Assembly (NCBI GenBank): GCA_023395555.1
Contig: JAEWYQ010000001.1
Span: forward strand, 1-64,000
Length of the DNA stretch: 64,000 nucleotides
DNA from: Bacillota bacterium
Lineage (GTDB): Bacteria > Bacillota > Clostridia > Lachnospirales > Lachnospiraceae
Direction of reading: 5' to 3'
Positions 26,965 to 35,885 of this stretch are shown piece after piece; position 1 is the stretch's first letter; every line of letters starts with the position of its first letter. Under the pieces are notes generated by a model that had not been told where the DNA came from, made no database searches, and saw only the letters and a program-made list of their open reading frames with translations. The position numbers and the translations under genes were made by a program.

Positions 26965-27540
26965 CTACCTCTTTCTTCCTGATAAAAGAGCCTCCATGAT
27001 ATCATCCTGAGGATTTCCAATAAATGATTTCGTGCAATTCTGCTTTACGATATCAAAAATCTCATACCAAATCAGATTTGCTTGCTTTTGAAACGATTGG
27101 CTCATCTGTACAAATGGACTTGTTATAGCACCACCTGTTGTTGGATGTTTTCCTAAAAGTCCGTATGTACTAATCGCTTCCTCACACTGGATATAACGGG
27201 TAAATGCTTGCGCATAAGCTTCAATCAATCGAGGGTTAACAAACTTCTCACACCCACGTTCTTTCAACCATTTCCAGGTTTCAGTGTATAATAAATCTGC
27301 ACCTAATGGTTTACCATCCCTTTGCTTTGCACTGAGATAATCACTCGGAGCGGGCATATCTTCTCCGTACAATTCTACGACTTCCTCCGGTTCATCAATC
27401 TTAAATACTGTTTCAGGCTGTAGGTCTGGTACCTCTAAAATCTTTGCTGCTTTGCCGCTTGCTATTTTATCAGAAAGTGGTAGTGGCTTATCACCTGCAC
27501 GAACTCGTCTACCTCCTCTATTCGTTCCGTCTTTCGCCAC
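26965..27540 (-). CDS. terS: Terminase small subunit, P27 family
   Basis: About 191 residues from the GTG at 27,540, which has AAAGGAG upstream; a longer form would lack a ribosome site. Features are a basic start (AKDGTNRGGRRVRAGDKPLP) and the P27 helical core (WKWLKERGCEKFVNPRLIEAYAQAFTRYIQCEEAISTYG, FVQMSQSFQKQANLIWYEI). It recognises the packaging site and hands DNA to TerL. Confidence 0.88.
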   Translation of the reverse strand: MAKDGTNRGGRRVRAGDKPLPLSDKIASGKAAKILEVPDLQPETVFKIDEPEEVVELYGEDMPAPSDYLSAKQRDGKPLGADLLYTETWKWLKERGCEKFVNPRLIEAYAQAFTRYIQCEEAISTYGLLGKHPTTGGAITSPFVQMSQSFQKQANLIWYEIFDIVKQNCTKSFIGNPQDDIMEALLSGRKR

Positions 27541-27653
27541 ATTTTGCTCCTTTCTTGACTTGCAGGGGTTAATCACCCGTTTGAACTGGACTTTTTTTGC
27601 GTGATGCCCCACGCCCGTTGCACAATTGAAAAGCTGTGGAGATTCTCATCCCC

Positions 27654-28013
27654 CTACCGGGTTCTCCAACGATCCCCATCTCTTGCAGTGATAGTAGAAT
27701 GACAAGGAGTACAAAGTGCCATCAGATTCCTTTTATCATGAGTTCCACCTTTTGAAAGTGGTAAGATATGATGTACCTCATTTGCTGGTGTCAGCCTTCC
27801 ATTCTTCCTACACTCTTCACAGAGAGGGTGAGCTGCAATATAACTATCTCGAATGCGCTTCCAGGCTCGACCATAACGCCTTCTTGTTTCAGGGTCACGG
27901 TCATACTTTTCATACCGTGATGCTTCCTTCTTTGCATGCTCCTCACAAAAGCGACCATCAGTTAACTCAGGACAGCTAGGATATGAACAAGGTCGCTTAG
28001 GTTTCCTTGGCAT
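27654..28013 (-). CDS. HNH endonuclease linked to DNA packaging
   Basis: 119 residues. A CxxxxC pair (CSYPSC) and a second zinc cluster (CEECRKNGRL ... CTPCH) frame the HNH core VHHILPLSKGGTHDKRNLMALC. Phage HNH proteins beside the terminases, like HK97 gp74, are needed for cutting at cos sites. GAGGTG precedes the ATG at 28,013. It lies 114 bases ahead of the small terminase gene. Confidence 0.9.
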   Translation of the reverse strand: MPRKPKRPCSYPSCPELTDGRFCEEHAKKEASRYEKYDRDPETRRRYGRAWKRIRDSYIAAHPLCEECRKNGRLTPANEVHHILPLSKGGTHDKRNLMALCTPCHSTITARDGDRWRTR

Positions 28014-28131
28014 TTGCTTCACCTCATTTTTGGGCATAACAAAAGCCACCAAGGATCTCTCCTGCGGTGGCCTGTGTCTATACTTTCTACAATACCATTA
28101 TACTATATTCTGTAATAACATCAACTCTCAT

Positions 28132-28548
28132 TTACTCTCCACTTGCATTAACAACAACTTTCTTCAGTGCTCTATCACGCATTCGATAAGTATGCTGAAT
28201 GCTATAGCCCATCTTGATAGCAACTTCCTCCCATGTACAGCCACAAAGAAAACGAAGCTCAAGCAAGGTCTGGTATTCCTTATTTTCTACTGCTTTGATA
28301 CTAGCAGCAATCTGCCGCTTAATGTCCATTAACTGATGTATGTCACGATCAATTTCTCTTTGAAGATCCACAATCTTTGCTACTACATTTGCCATAGATG
28401 ATACGCTATGGTTGGGGTTACGAGGCATACCGCTGATAGTAGAGTTGCATTTCATGGCCAGTTCATTTAAGGAAGAAAGCTGTTCAAGCTTGCTGTCGAT
28501 GCGAAGATCAAGTCGGTAAGCTTGGCTAAGAAAATCTAAAGCAGTCAT
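28132..28548 (-). CDS. DUF1492 / ArpU-like phage regulator with sigma-type HTH
   Basis: 138 residues: helical N-terminus, a coiled-coil middle (DIHQLMDIKRQIAASIKAVE) and a C-terminal sigma region 4-like helix-turn-helix (LLELRFLCGCTWEEVAIKMGYSIQHTYRMRDRALKK). Proteins of this type sit at the head of late gene operons in Firmicutes phages and are thought to switch late transcription on. Start at 28,548 has GGAGGTG upstream. Confidence 0.82.
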   Translation of the reverse strand: MTALDFLSQAYRLDLRIDSKLEQLSSLNELAMKCNSTISGMPRNPNHSVSSMANVVAKIVDLQREIDRDIHQLMDIKRQIAASIKAVENKEYQTLLELRFLCGCTWEEVAIKMGYSIQHTYRMRDRALKKVVVNASGE

Positions 28549-28549
28549 A

Positions 28550-28870
28550 TTAGCCCACCTCCATTTCACGAATCTGCTTTAATAGAACATCACCATCCAG
28601 AGCAGTGAGCTCCCCAAACCAACCGGATCGGAAAAAGCGTTCTACATCATCCCGCTCTCCTTCATTTTTAATGATATTATTTAGCAGAGTAATCTTTCGA
28701 ATATCCTTTTTCGCTTCCTCAGTATCTAGATCAGGAGTATGTGGATGGTGTTTTAGGAAATGGATTGCTTCTCGGTAGTCCTTAACTGCCTGTATGATAA
28801 TGGCATTTGCTAGATTGGAAAATCCATCTTCAACTATAAAAGGTTTAGCTTGATTATTGTTTTTGTACAT
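28550..28870 (-). CDS. Hypothetical phage protein
   Basis: 106 residues: MYKNNNQAKPFIVEDGFSNLANAIIIQAVKDYREAIHFL, then an acidic linker and FFRSGWFGELTALDGDVLLKQIREME. All helical, with no catalytic motif. It is often found directly upstream of the DUF1492 regulator in prophages and is probably cotranscribed with it. Function unknown. Confidence 0.72.
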   Translation of the reverse strand: MYKNNNQAKPFIVEDGFSNLANAIIIQAVKDYREAIHFLKHHPHTPDLDTEEAKKDIRKITLLNNIIKNEGERDDVERFFRSGWFGELTALDGDVLLKQIREMEVG

Positions 28871-28924
28871 AAACAGTACCTCCGATTTTAGAATTTTTAT
28901 TCCCTCGGATTTACTCAGATTGTC

Positions 28925-30292
28925 TCAGATTTGCAGATTAGCCTTTACAGCATCGATTAATGCGGATTGTGTATTGTTCTTTTCTGACAATGCTTTTAAA
29001 ATTCTCTCATCAATCGTTCCTTTGGCTACTATGTGCTGCACCACTACGGTATTTTCAGTCTGCCCCTGTCTCCATAACCTTGCTATTGTCTGCTGATACA
29101 ATTCCAATGACCACGTCATACCAAACCATATAATCGTAGAACCACCATTTTGGAGGTTAAGGCCATGTCCTCCACTCATTGGATGAAGTAATGCGACGGG
29201 TAATTCTCCATTATTCCATTTCCGAATACTTGCATCGGTATCCAGTTTTGCAAATAAAACCTTAAGTTCTTTTAGCTTTTTTGTCACTCTATCCAGGTCA
29301 TGTCGGAACCAGTAAATTAGTAATATTGGTTTGCCATTGGCAGCTTCAACAATATCCTCTAATGCATCCAGTTTCTTATCATGAATTTCAAGGACTGTGC
29401 CATCATCCGTATAAATCGCACCATTAGCCATTTGACACAGCTTTCCTGAAAGAGCGGCTGCATTTGCAGCGGTGACCTCTCCATCAGCCAGTTGTAACAC
29501 TAAATCCTTTTTTAGCTCTTCATATCTCGCCTTCTCCTTCTCATCCAAATACACTTCATAATTGCTACTTACAAGCTCAGGCATTTTCAAATAATCCTTA
29601 GATTTCATAGAAATCGTAATATCGGATATTTTCTTATAAATCTGTTCTTCTGCTCCAGGAAGTAGTTTATAGCTATAAACAATCGGGCCATTCATCTTAT
29701 CTGGCTTAAAGTATGCATTACGATACTGACCAATAAAGCGACCAAGTCTCTCTCCCATATCAAGCACACGGAACTCAGCAAACAAATCCATCAAACCGTT
29801 ACTACTTGGTGTTCCTGTGAGTCCTACTACTCTTTTTATCTTTGGTCTTACCTTCATAAAAGCTCTAAATCTCTTTGACTGCCAGTTCTTAAATGAAGAT
29901 AGCTCATCGATTACAACCATGTCGTAATCAAATGGAAGATTGCTTTTCTCAATCAGCCATTGAAGATTCTCACGATTGATAATGTACATATCTGCTTTGG
30001 CTTTTAGTGCCGTAAGCCTGTCGGCTTCTGTTCCAACTGCTATGGAGTACTTCAAATCCTGTAGATGCTCCCACTTGGCTATTTCTGCTGACCAGGTATT
30101 TCTTGCCACTCTTAACGGTGCTACCACTAAAACCTTGTGTATCTCGAAGTAATCAAATAACAAGTCAACTATTGCAGTCAGAGTAATACTTGTTTTTCCC
30201 AGACCCATATCTAAAAGGACTGCTGCAATGGGATGTGTTTTGATATATTCGATAGCATATTGCTGGTAGCTATGTGGATTGTATTGCATCAA
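28925..30292 (-). CDS. SNF2-type DEAD/DEAH helicase
   Basis: 455 residues in a SNF2 (superfamily 2) layout: motif I LLDMGLGKTSIT near 28-39, motif II VIDELSSFKNW, motif III GLTGTPSSNG, a linking region, and motifs V-VI (MSGGHGLNLQNGG, IARLWRQGQTENT). It is a DNA translocase or helicase used with the primase next door. It overlaps the VRR-NUC gene by 23 bases. Confidence 0.92.
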   Translation of the reverse strand: MMQYNPHSYQQYAIEYIKTHPIAAVLLDMGLGKTSITLTAIVDLLFDYFEIHKVLVVAPLRVARNTWSAEIAKWEHLQDLKYSIAVGTEADRLTALKAKADMYIINRENLQWLIEKSNLPFDYDMVVIDELSSFKNWQSKRFRAFMKVRPKIKRVVGLTGTPSSNGLMDLFAEFRVLDMGERLGRFIGQYRNAYFKPDKMNGPIVYSYKLLPGAEEQIYKKISDITISMKSKDYLKMPELVSSNYEVYLDEKEKARYEELKKDLVLQLADGEVTAANAAALSGKLCQMANGAIYTDDGTVLEIHDKKLDALEDIVEAANGKPILLIYWFRHDLDRVTKKLKELKVLFAKLDTDASIRKWNNGELPVALLHPMSGGHGLNLQNGGSTIIWFGMTWSLELYQQTIARLWRQGQTENTVVVQHIVAKGTIDERILKALSEKNNTQSALIDAVKANLQI

Positions 30293-30551
30293 TAATCCCT
30301 CCGATCTTTTCTACCGAATCTAACACATATACTTTAAATCCCAATTGACAAAGTAACTTATGTCTAGTAAGCTGCAACGGTCTTTGTTTCTCACCAGGTG
30401 CTTTCACTTCCACAAATCCAAACTTTCCTCCCGGAAGTAATACCAATCTATCCGGCATACCCGAAAAGCTAGGTGATGTAAACTTCGGGCAAATACCACC
30501 TTTGGCTTTAACTGCTACAACAAGTTTTTGTTCTATAATCTTCTCACGCAT
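30270..30551 (-). CDS. VRR-NUC domain nuclease
   Basis: 93 residues, a stand-alone VRR-NUC (PD-(D/E)XK) domain: EQKLVVAVKAKGGICPKF, SGMPDRLVLLPGGKFGFVEVKAPG, where Asp and E-x-K (EVK) are the catalytic residues. Stand-alone phage copies are believed to be structure-specific nucleases acting on replication intermediates. Translation is linked with the helicase gene. Confidence 0.88.
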   Translation of the reverse strand: MREKIIEQKLVVAVKAKGGICPKFTSPSFSGMPDRLVLLPGGKFGFVEVKAPGEKQRPLQLTRHKLLCQLGFKVYVLDSVEKIGGIIDAIQST

Positions 30552-30634
30552 TTTCTCGCATACCTTTCCATCAAGATTATTGGGGTGTGGAGGTCTTTGG
30601 AGGCTGATTCCATAACTTTATATATAGGCTATTT

Positions 30635-30664
30635 TTATTACCCTATAAGAAAGTTTATATATCA
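30635..30664 (-). promoter_or_regulatory. Promoter-like element, copy 3
   Basis: Minus strand: TTGATA, 18 bases, TAATAA, about 85 bases ahead of the VRR-NUC gene. The AACTTGATATATAA start is like copy 1, though the downstream half differs. Confidence 0.45.
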
Positions 30665-30698
30665 AGTTCCATTGACCTCCACACATAGCTAAAAAGCC

Positions 30699-32951
30699 TT
30701 ATACTTCAAGGAATTCCGGCTTCAGCTTTAGTCCCAGAATTAGATTATTATCACGGGTTCTTTTACGGTCAAATCCGGCTGTTTCCAGCGCTGCATAGAA
30801 ATCTGCTGTACCGCGAATAAACTCACCCACCTGCATGCAATAAGTGCGGTATGAGCTATAAACTTCACTAGACTTTGCACTATAAGAATTATCCACTTCG
30901 CAGCAGTCAGTTAGATAATGTGAAAGCCAATCATTATTTTCCTTATATGACTGAATTGCAGCCTTTACCTTCTCTGGTGCTTCAATCTTGAATTTATGTC
31001 CGATTACCTTCGTAGCACCTTCAATCACCCAAGAAAGAATTGCGCCTCCTGCATTCTCAAGTAAATAATCTGCATAGTTCTTCACATCTGCGTTGCCTTC
31101 TATCTTTGCACTAAAAGGAATTACAATCAGACGACGCCAGGTGCCTCTATCGATAGCTCCGACCTTCGGAAGATGGTTGGTATAAAGCACTAGTGTATGG
31201 CTTGGAATATAGCTGAATGGATCCTTGTACTTCTTCTCTGCGTAAATCTCATCGGTAGAACACAACTGTTTCACATTTGATGTATTTAGGCGCATTCCTT
31301 CCTCCATCTCAGCAGCAATTATCAATCTCTTTCCCTTTGCTTCAGCTAATTCCGGCTTTACATTTCTACGGCATCCAACTGTCAACATATCAGCAGAAAT
31401 ATTACCGCTGTAAGAACCAAGTACTCTAGCGATTACGTTCCAGAAGGTTGACTTACCATTTCGACCTTCGCCGTAGGCAATGATCAACGCTTCCACATAT
31501 ACTTTTCCTATGGCAGCAAGGCCTACAATCTCCTGAACATAATGGATGAGATCTAAATCGCCACAGAAGAATGTATTTAGAGCATCTTCCCATAGGCCAG
31601 CTCCTTCCGTACCAGGATCCACCGTTGTCTGCTTTGTAATAAAATCAAGTGGATCATGCTTCATAACAGAACCTAATCCTTTACGTAGGTCATATGTTCC
31701 GGATGGTGTATTTAATAGAAACTCATCTGCATCCAAATTACACTGCTCTATCTCCAACATTGGGCGAGCTTCTTTTAAGGCAGATGAGATGTATTTGGAA
31801 TCGCGACGCTTAATGGCATAATTGCGATAAAGCTGTGCGGTCTGGTATTTCTCAAAGGAATGCCTTTGCTGTTCATTAAAAGCTGATGCTGCTTTCTTAG
31901 GTCCCATTGCAACAAGCATCTCCCAAGCACCATTTTGCAGCATTTCATTCGTAGCCTTCTGCATCTCTGCTTCCGCTTCCTCCAACTGCCTTGCTGTTAG
32001 TTCCTGTGCCACTGCCTGAGACTTTGGCTTTGACTCCTCCCAGTAGCTTCCGTTGTAGACGATGTAATCTGTGGATGGCGAATAACGTAAACTCTCCAAA
32101 TATTCTCTTGATAAAACAATCGCCTGACCTACATCGGAAAAATCGTCCGGCTTTAACTTCATATCTGTGTTGTACTGATCTGGTGGAATGTAGCTCTCCT
32201 GAGAAGATACATATTTCCCAAATTTTACAGCACTGTTCCATATAGTCTTTAATTCTGTTTCTTCCAAAGGTGGATTGCACTTCTCTGCCTTCTTTAGAAA
32301 AATAGCATATGCCTCATCGGTGTTCCCATAACGAACAACGAGTTTACCTGCTATACCCGACATCGTATTGTTTCGATTTCCTTCTAGTACTTCATCCTGC
32401 GAATTATCCCATTCTTCAAATTTATTATCTTGCAGAAAGTCTACAATACTTTTATCTCCTCTGTAGAGTTCTACCTCAGCATTGGCTGTTCCAAATAAAA
32501 ATCTTGCGCTATCAAGAGCATTGTTATCAAAATAAGGGAAACACGATGTGATCTCCTTTTTTAACGCTGAGTATACTTTTGCATCTGTTACTGGAGGTAT
32601 TGGAAAGAACACGTGAAATCTAGGACGTGGTGACCTACTGTCCTTCTGTAGCATATTGCTTCTACTATATACAACAGCAAAAGCAACATTAGGGAAGGCA
32701 AACGCAACTTCTAGTGGTGTTACCCAGTCATCCGGATTATCTGAATGATCATTATCACAATCGAGAGGTACATTATCTGCCTGAATGAAATTCATGCTGC
32801 TACGATAATTACCCTTATATTCTGCCGAAACATGGTCATGTGTAGCCGCTTGCTTCAAAGAGGCTTCATCTGTAATAACTGTCTTATGAGGATAAACGCA
32901 ATTTGTTTGGCTCCCCACACTGTCTGATGTATACAAAGTAAATTGCTTCAT
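30699..32951 (-). CDS. Primase-helicase (AEP-like primase, P4/D5-type SF3 helicase)
   Basis: 750 residues. The N-terminal ~200 residues look like an archaeo-eukaryotic-type primase: DNVPLDCDND carries the metal-binding Asp residues and PRFHVFFP the conserved His. A PriCT-like helical part follows (LEETELKTIWNSAVKFGKYV). The C-terminal half is a D5_N plus SF3 helicase with Walker A GEGRNGKSTFWN, Walker B IIAAEMEEG and TNHLPKV sensor. It starts phage replication. Confidence 0.92.
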   Translation of the reverse strand: MKQFTLYTSDSVGSQTNCVYPHKTVITDEASLKQAATHDHVSAEYKGNYRSSMNFIQADNVPLDCDNDHSDNPDDWVTPLEVAFAFPNVAFAVVYSRSNMLQKDSRSPRPRFHVFFPIPPVTDAKVYSALKKEITSCFPYFDNNALDSARFLFGTANAEVELYRGDKSIVDFLQDNKFEEWDNSQDEVLEGNRNNTMSGIAGKLVVRYGNTDEAYAIFLKKAEKCNPPLEETELKTIWNSAVKFGKYVSSQESYIPPDQYNTDMKLKPDDFSDVGQAIVLSREYLESLRYSPSTDYIVYNGSYWEESKPKSQAVAQELTARQLEEAEAEMQKATNEMLQNGAWEMLVAMGPKKAASAFNEQQRHSFEKYQTAQLYRNYAIKRRDSKYISSALKEARPMLEIEQCNLDADEFLLNTPSGTYDLRKGLGSVMKHDPLDFITKQTTVDPGTEGAGLWEDALNTFFCGDLDLIHYVQEIVGLAAIGKVYVEALIIAYGEGRNGKSTFWNVIARVLGSYSGNISADMLTVGCRRNVKPELAEAKGKRLIIAAEMEEGMRLNTSNVKQLCSTDEIYAEKKYKDPFSYIPSHTLVLYTNHLPKVGAIDRGTWRRLIVIPFSAKIEGNADVKNYADYLLENAGGAILSWVIEGATKVIGHKFKIEAPEKVKAAIQSYKENNDWLSHYLTDCCEVDNSYSAKSSEVYSSYRTYCMQVGEFIRGTADFYAALETAGFDRKRTRDNNLILGLKLKPEFLEV

Positions 32952-33364
32952 CTGGTCACCTCCTTAAAGTCCTCCGTAAAATAACGGATTCTCATGCGTT
33001 TTCGTTTGGCTCTTAGAATTTCAGCTGCCATACCTTCCGATATCCTTCCTCCAAACACCCACAACTCTGCACATCTTCCCAGCAGTACCATGTTCATGAA
33101 CATTGCCAATTCCCTCTCGGTGGCTTCATCCATAAATTGCGGAAACAACAGATGTGGGGCAATTGGTATTACTCCCATGTTTACTGCAAATCTGCTATAC
33201 TCTCTGGCCTTCATGGTATTCCATTCCTCATTTCCAGCGTAAGGGGAGCAAATATAAACAAGTGGTCTGTAATTACTCTTTCTTTCTTCACGCTCTATGC
33301 CATTGATCGCTTCAAAGGGTACAGGGTCTTTGTAGCCTTCTGAGTTATATAAGCCAATTCCCAA
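32948..33364 (-). CDS. DUF4406 nucleotide-deoxyribosyltransferase-like protein
   Basis: About 138 residues from a TTG at 33,364, with GGAGGTGAGACC upstream. The sequence PLVYICSPYAGN...AREYSRFAVNMGVIPIAPHLLFPQFMDEATERE and ELWVFGGRISEGMAAEI matches DUF4406, a relative of nucleoside 2-deoxyribosyltransferases with the same Rossmann-like fold. It may act on nucleotides during phage growth. It overlaps the primase by four bases. Confidence 0.82.
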   Translation of the reverse strand: MGIGLYNSEGYKDPVPFEAINGIEREERKSNYRPLVYICSPYAGNEEWNTMKAREYSRFAVNMGVIPIAPHLLFPQFMDEATERELAMFMNMVLLGRCAELWVFGGRISEGMAAEILRAKRKRMRIRYFTEDFKEVTR

Positions 33365-33410
33365 GGTCTCACCTCCTTCAAAAATATTCGAGGACAAAAT
33401 ATCCCCCTAA

Positions 33411-33584
33411 CTTCCTAAGGACAGAACCCTTGCTTTTGGACGGATAATTTTTATATTTTTTTGATAAATTTCCGTCCAACCTTACTTTTTCTGTCCTTAG
33501 GAAGTAAGAGGGCTATGAGTTAGAAAAGATTTTCAAAAAGTTCTAAGAAAATCCGTCCAAAGCTCAGACTTCTGTCCTTAGGAA
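33411..33584. repeat. Three composite 34-bp elements in the divergent control region
   Basis: Each element is TCCGTCCAA, exactly ten bases, then TCTGTCCTTAGGAA. Copy 1 (33,411-33,444) is reversed; copies 2 (33,471-33,504) and 3 (33,552-33,584) are forward. Copies 1 and 2 form a large inverted repeat around a 26-bp, almost pure A+T centre (33,445-33,470). The region divides leftward replication and late genes from rightward genes, so it is a candidate operator/origin region. Confidence 0.85.
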
Positions 33585-33623
33585 ATTGAGAGGTAATAAA
33601 CCCTCGGAAAGGCGGTGCTAATT

Positions 33624-33788
33624 ATGCAGTCTGAAACAACTGCAGGTGCTGATAGCAAGCAGGACATCGGCTTAGATGAAGAACTTGCAGATGTACTAAT
33701 CGCAATCAGTGTTATTTCAAAGCGACTTGCAAGGAAATTAACCGAGCAAGAACAATCATATAGGGAAGGAGAAAACAAGCATGAGTAA
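33624..33788 (+). CDS. Small phage protein, unknown
   Basis: A 54-residue ORF (MQSETTAGADSKQDIGL...DVLIAISVISKRLARKLTEQEQ), the first gene of the rightward operon. It has an acidic start and a basic amphipathic C-terminal helix. Its end overlaps the start of the next gene by eight bases, which supports real translation. A GGAAAGGCGG lies upstream. Unknown function, but small proteins at this place are seen in related prophages. Confidence 0.65.
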   Translation: MQSETTAGADSKQDIGLDEELADVLIAISVISKRLARKLTEQEQSYREGENKHE

Positions 33789-34131
33789 GATGAGCGAATT
33801 ATCCGCGGAACTTGATGAGTTAAGAAGATGTGGTGAAATCTTAATTGGAATTTCAGATACTCTAAGAGAACTTTTTTCTACGGATGTAGAAGAAAAAACC
33901 ACAAGTAAGCCTAAGAATCAGAAGGCTACGACAAAAGTACCACCAGAACCTGCAAAGAAATCAATCTCTCTTACCGATGTCCGAGCAATACTTGCGGAGA
34001 AGTCACGCAATGGATACACAGCAGATGTCAAAGCTCTTCTATTAAAGTTTGGAGCAAACAAACTATCAGACATCAACCCTGATGACTATGAAGCTTTACT
34101 CGCTGATGCGGAGGTGTTAGGAAATGCCTAA
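33781..34131 (+). CDS. Hypothetical phage protein with basic linker
   Basis: 116 residues: a helical start (MSELSAELDELRRCGEILIGISDTLREL), a Lys/Thr/Pro-rich linker (KTTSKPKNQKATTKVPPEPAKK), and a C-terminal helical domain (SLTDVRAILAEKSRNGYTADVKALLLKFGANKLSDINPDDYEALL) resembling small DNA-binding domains. It precedes and overlaps DUF2800 by eight bases, as in many prophages, and probably takes part in phage recombination or replication. Confidence 0.7.
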   Translation: MSKMSELSAELDELRRCGEILIGISDTLRELFSTDVEEKTTSKPKNQKATTKVPPEPAKKSISLTDVRAILAEKSRNGYTADVKALLLKFGANKLSDINPDDYEALLADAEVLGNA

Positions 34132-35239
34132 ACATGCATTACTCTCCGCTTCATCCAGCCATAGATGGCTGCAATGCCCACCTTCAGCAAAGTTATGTGC
34201 TGAAGAGGATAACAAATCCAGTCCTTACGCACAAGAAGGTACGGATGCACATAGCCTCTGTCAGTTTAAATTAGAACAGGCACTCGGCATAAACACAAAA
34301 GACCCTACGGAAAATTTAGATTTCTACAATGGAGAGATGGAAAGTTGTGCAGAAGAATATGCTACTTTTGTCATGGAGCAACTAGAAGAGGCAAAGCACA
34401 ATTGCTCTGACCCTGTGGTATTAATTGAACAGCGTCTAGATTTCTCTAGATATGTAGAGGGCGGGTTCGGTACCGGTGACAGTGTAATCGTTGCTGATGG
34501 TATTCTTCAAGTCATCGATTACAAACACGGACTTGGAATACTGGTGTCAGCTGAAGAGAACCCACAGATGATGTGTTATGCTCTTGGAGCTATAGAACTC
34601 TTCGATGGTATCTACGATATAGAAACCATTAAGATGACAATCTTCCAACCACGAAGGGACAATATCAGCACCTACACCTTGTCAAAGGATGAACTTATAA
34701 CTTGGGGTAATGAAGTACTCTCCCCTATAGCAAAACTGGCCTATGCAGGTGAGGGTGAATTTAAGGCCGGTGACCACTGCCAGTTCTGTAAGATTAAGGC
34801 TACCTGTCGTAAGCGTGCTGAGTACAACCTTGAACTAGCAAAGTATGACTTTGAGATGCCTCCCAATTTAGATGACACAGAAATCAGTGTTATTCTCACC
34901 AAGGTAGATAACCTTGTCTCCTGGGTCAATGACATAAAGGAATATGCATTACAACAAGCACTTAGTGGCACAAAGTATGATGGCTTTAAAGTTGTTGAGG
35001 GACGCTCAACCAGAAAATACACCGATGAACAGGCGGTTGCTGATGCAGTAACATCAGCAGGTTTTGACCCATATGAAAATAAGCTCTTAGGTATTACTGC
35101 CATGACTTCCATACTTGGCAAAAAGAGATTCGAAGAAGTTCTAGGAAGCCTTGTAATGAAGGCTCCAGGTAAACCAACTCTTGTTCCGGAGAATGATAAG
35201 CGTCCGGAATTTAATACAGCACAAATTGATTTTAAATAA
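34124..35239 (+). CDS. DUF2800 (Cas4/RecB-like PD-(D/E)XK nuclease)
   Basis: 371 residues. The nuclease core is visible in GTGDSVIVADGILQVIDYKHG (Asp and D-x-K), and an iron-sulfur-type Cys set (CQFCKIKATC, with an earlier Cys near WLQCPPSAKLC) matches the Cas4/AddB style. DUF2800 is thought to act in phage recombination with the single-strand-binding protein in the next gene. It starts with ATG and overlaps the previous gene. Confidence 0.88.
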   Translation: MPKHALLSASSSHRWLQCPPSAKLCAEEDNKSSPYAQEGTDAHSLCQFKLEQALGINTKDPTENLDFYNGEMESCAEEYATFVMEQLEEAKHNCSDPVVLIEQRLDFSRYVEGGFGTGDSVIVADGILQVIDYKHGLGILVSAEENPQMMCYALGAIELFDGIYDIETIKMTIFQPRRDNISTYTLSKDELITWGNEVLSPIAKLAYAGEGEFKAGDHCQFCKIKATCRKRAEYNLELAKYDFEMPPNLDDTEISVILTKVDNLVSWVNDIKEYALQQALSGTKYDGFKVVEGRSTRKYTDEQAVADAVTSAGFDPYENKLLGITAMTSILGKKRFEEVLGSLVMKAPGKPTLVPENDKRPEFNTAQIDFK

Positions 35240-35252
35240 GGAGGACAATACT

Positions 35253-35816
35253 ATGTCAAAATTAGCAAATCCAACGAAAGTGATTACAGGTCCACAGACA
35301 AGATGGTCATATGCAAATGTATGGGATGCAAAGTCAATCAATGGAGGTACACCGAAGTATAGCGTTAGCCTTATAATTCCAAAGTCTGATACCAAGACAG
35401 TTGCGCTAATAAAGACAGCCATTGAAGCAGCGTATAAGGAAGGTGAGTCAAAGTTAAAGGGTAATGGTAAAACAGTACCTGCTCTTTCCGTTCTTAAAAC
35501 TCCTCTTCGTGATGGCGATGTAGAAAGACCAGACGACCCAACGTATGCAAATGCATATTTCATCAATGCCAATAGTGCTACTGCACCGGGTATTGTTGAT
35601 GCAAATTGCAATCCAATCCTTGAACGTTCTGAAGTTTATTCAGGAGTATATGGCAGAGCCTCCATCAACTTATACGCCTTCAATTCAAATGGAAATCGCG
35701 GAATTGCATGCGGCCTAAATAACCTTCAGAAGATTTCAGACGGGGAACCTTTGGGTGGTAAGTCTCGTGCAGAGGATGATTTTTCTACAGATGACGATGA
35801 TGATTTTCTTTCATAG
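35253..35816 (+). CDS. DUF2815 single-strand DNA-binding protein
   Basis: 187 residues with an OB-fold like layout (GPQTRWSYANVWDAKSINGGTPKYSVSLIIPK ... GRASINLYAFNSNGNRGIACGLNNLQKI) and the acidic tail FSTDDDDDFLS that SSB-type proteins use to contact partners. DUF2815 proteins are the usual phage SSB of this family, encoded between the nuclease and the polymerase. A GGAGGACA precedes the ATG at 35,253. Confidence 0.85.
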   Translation: MSKLANPTKVITGPQTRWSYANVWDAKSINGGTPKYSVSLIIPKSDTKTVALIKTAIEAAYKEGESKLKGNGKTVPALSVLKTPLRDGDVERPDDPTYANAYFINANSATAPGIVDANCNPILERSEVYSGVYGRASINLYAFNSNGNRGIACGLNNLQKISDGEPLGGKSRAEDDFSTDDDDDFLS

Positions 35817-35885
35817 ATGTATCCCGTTAATCTCTGACTGGGGCGGTGGCAATGCTGCCGCCGTTTTACATTAAGGATGGTGAAT

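Noticed and set aside
31945..32280. An alternative minus-strand frame inside the primase gene.
   Set aside because: Lies wholly inside conserved primase-helicase sequence.
33411..33584. Possible CRISPR-like array in the divergent region.
   Set aside because: Only three units, one inverted, with unequal spacers; the two-part structure fits an operator or origin better.
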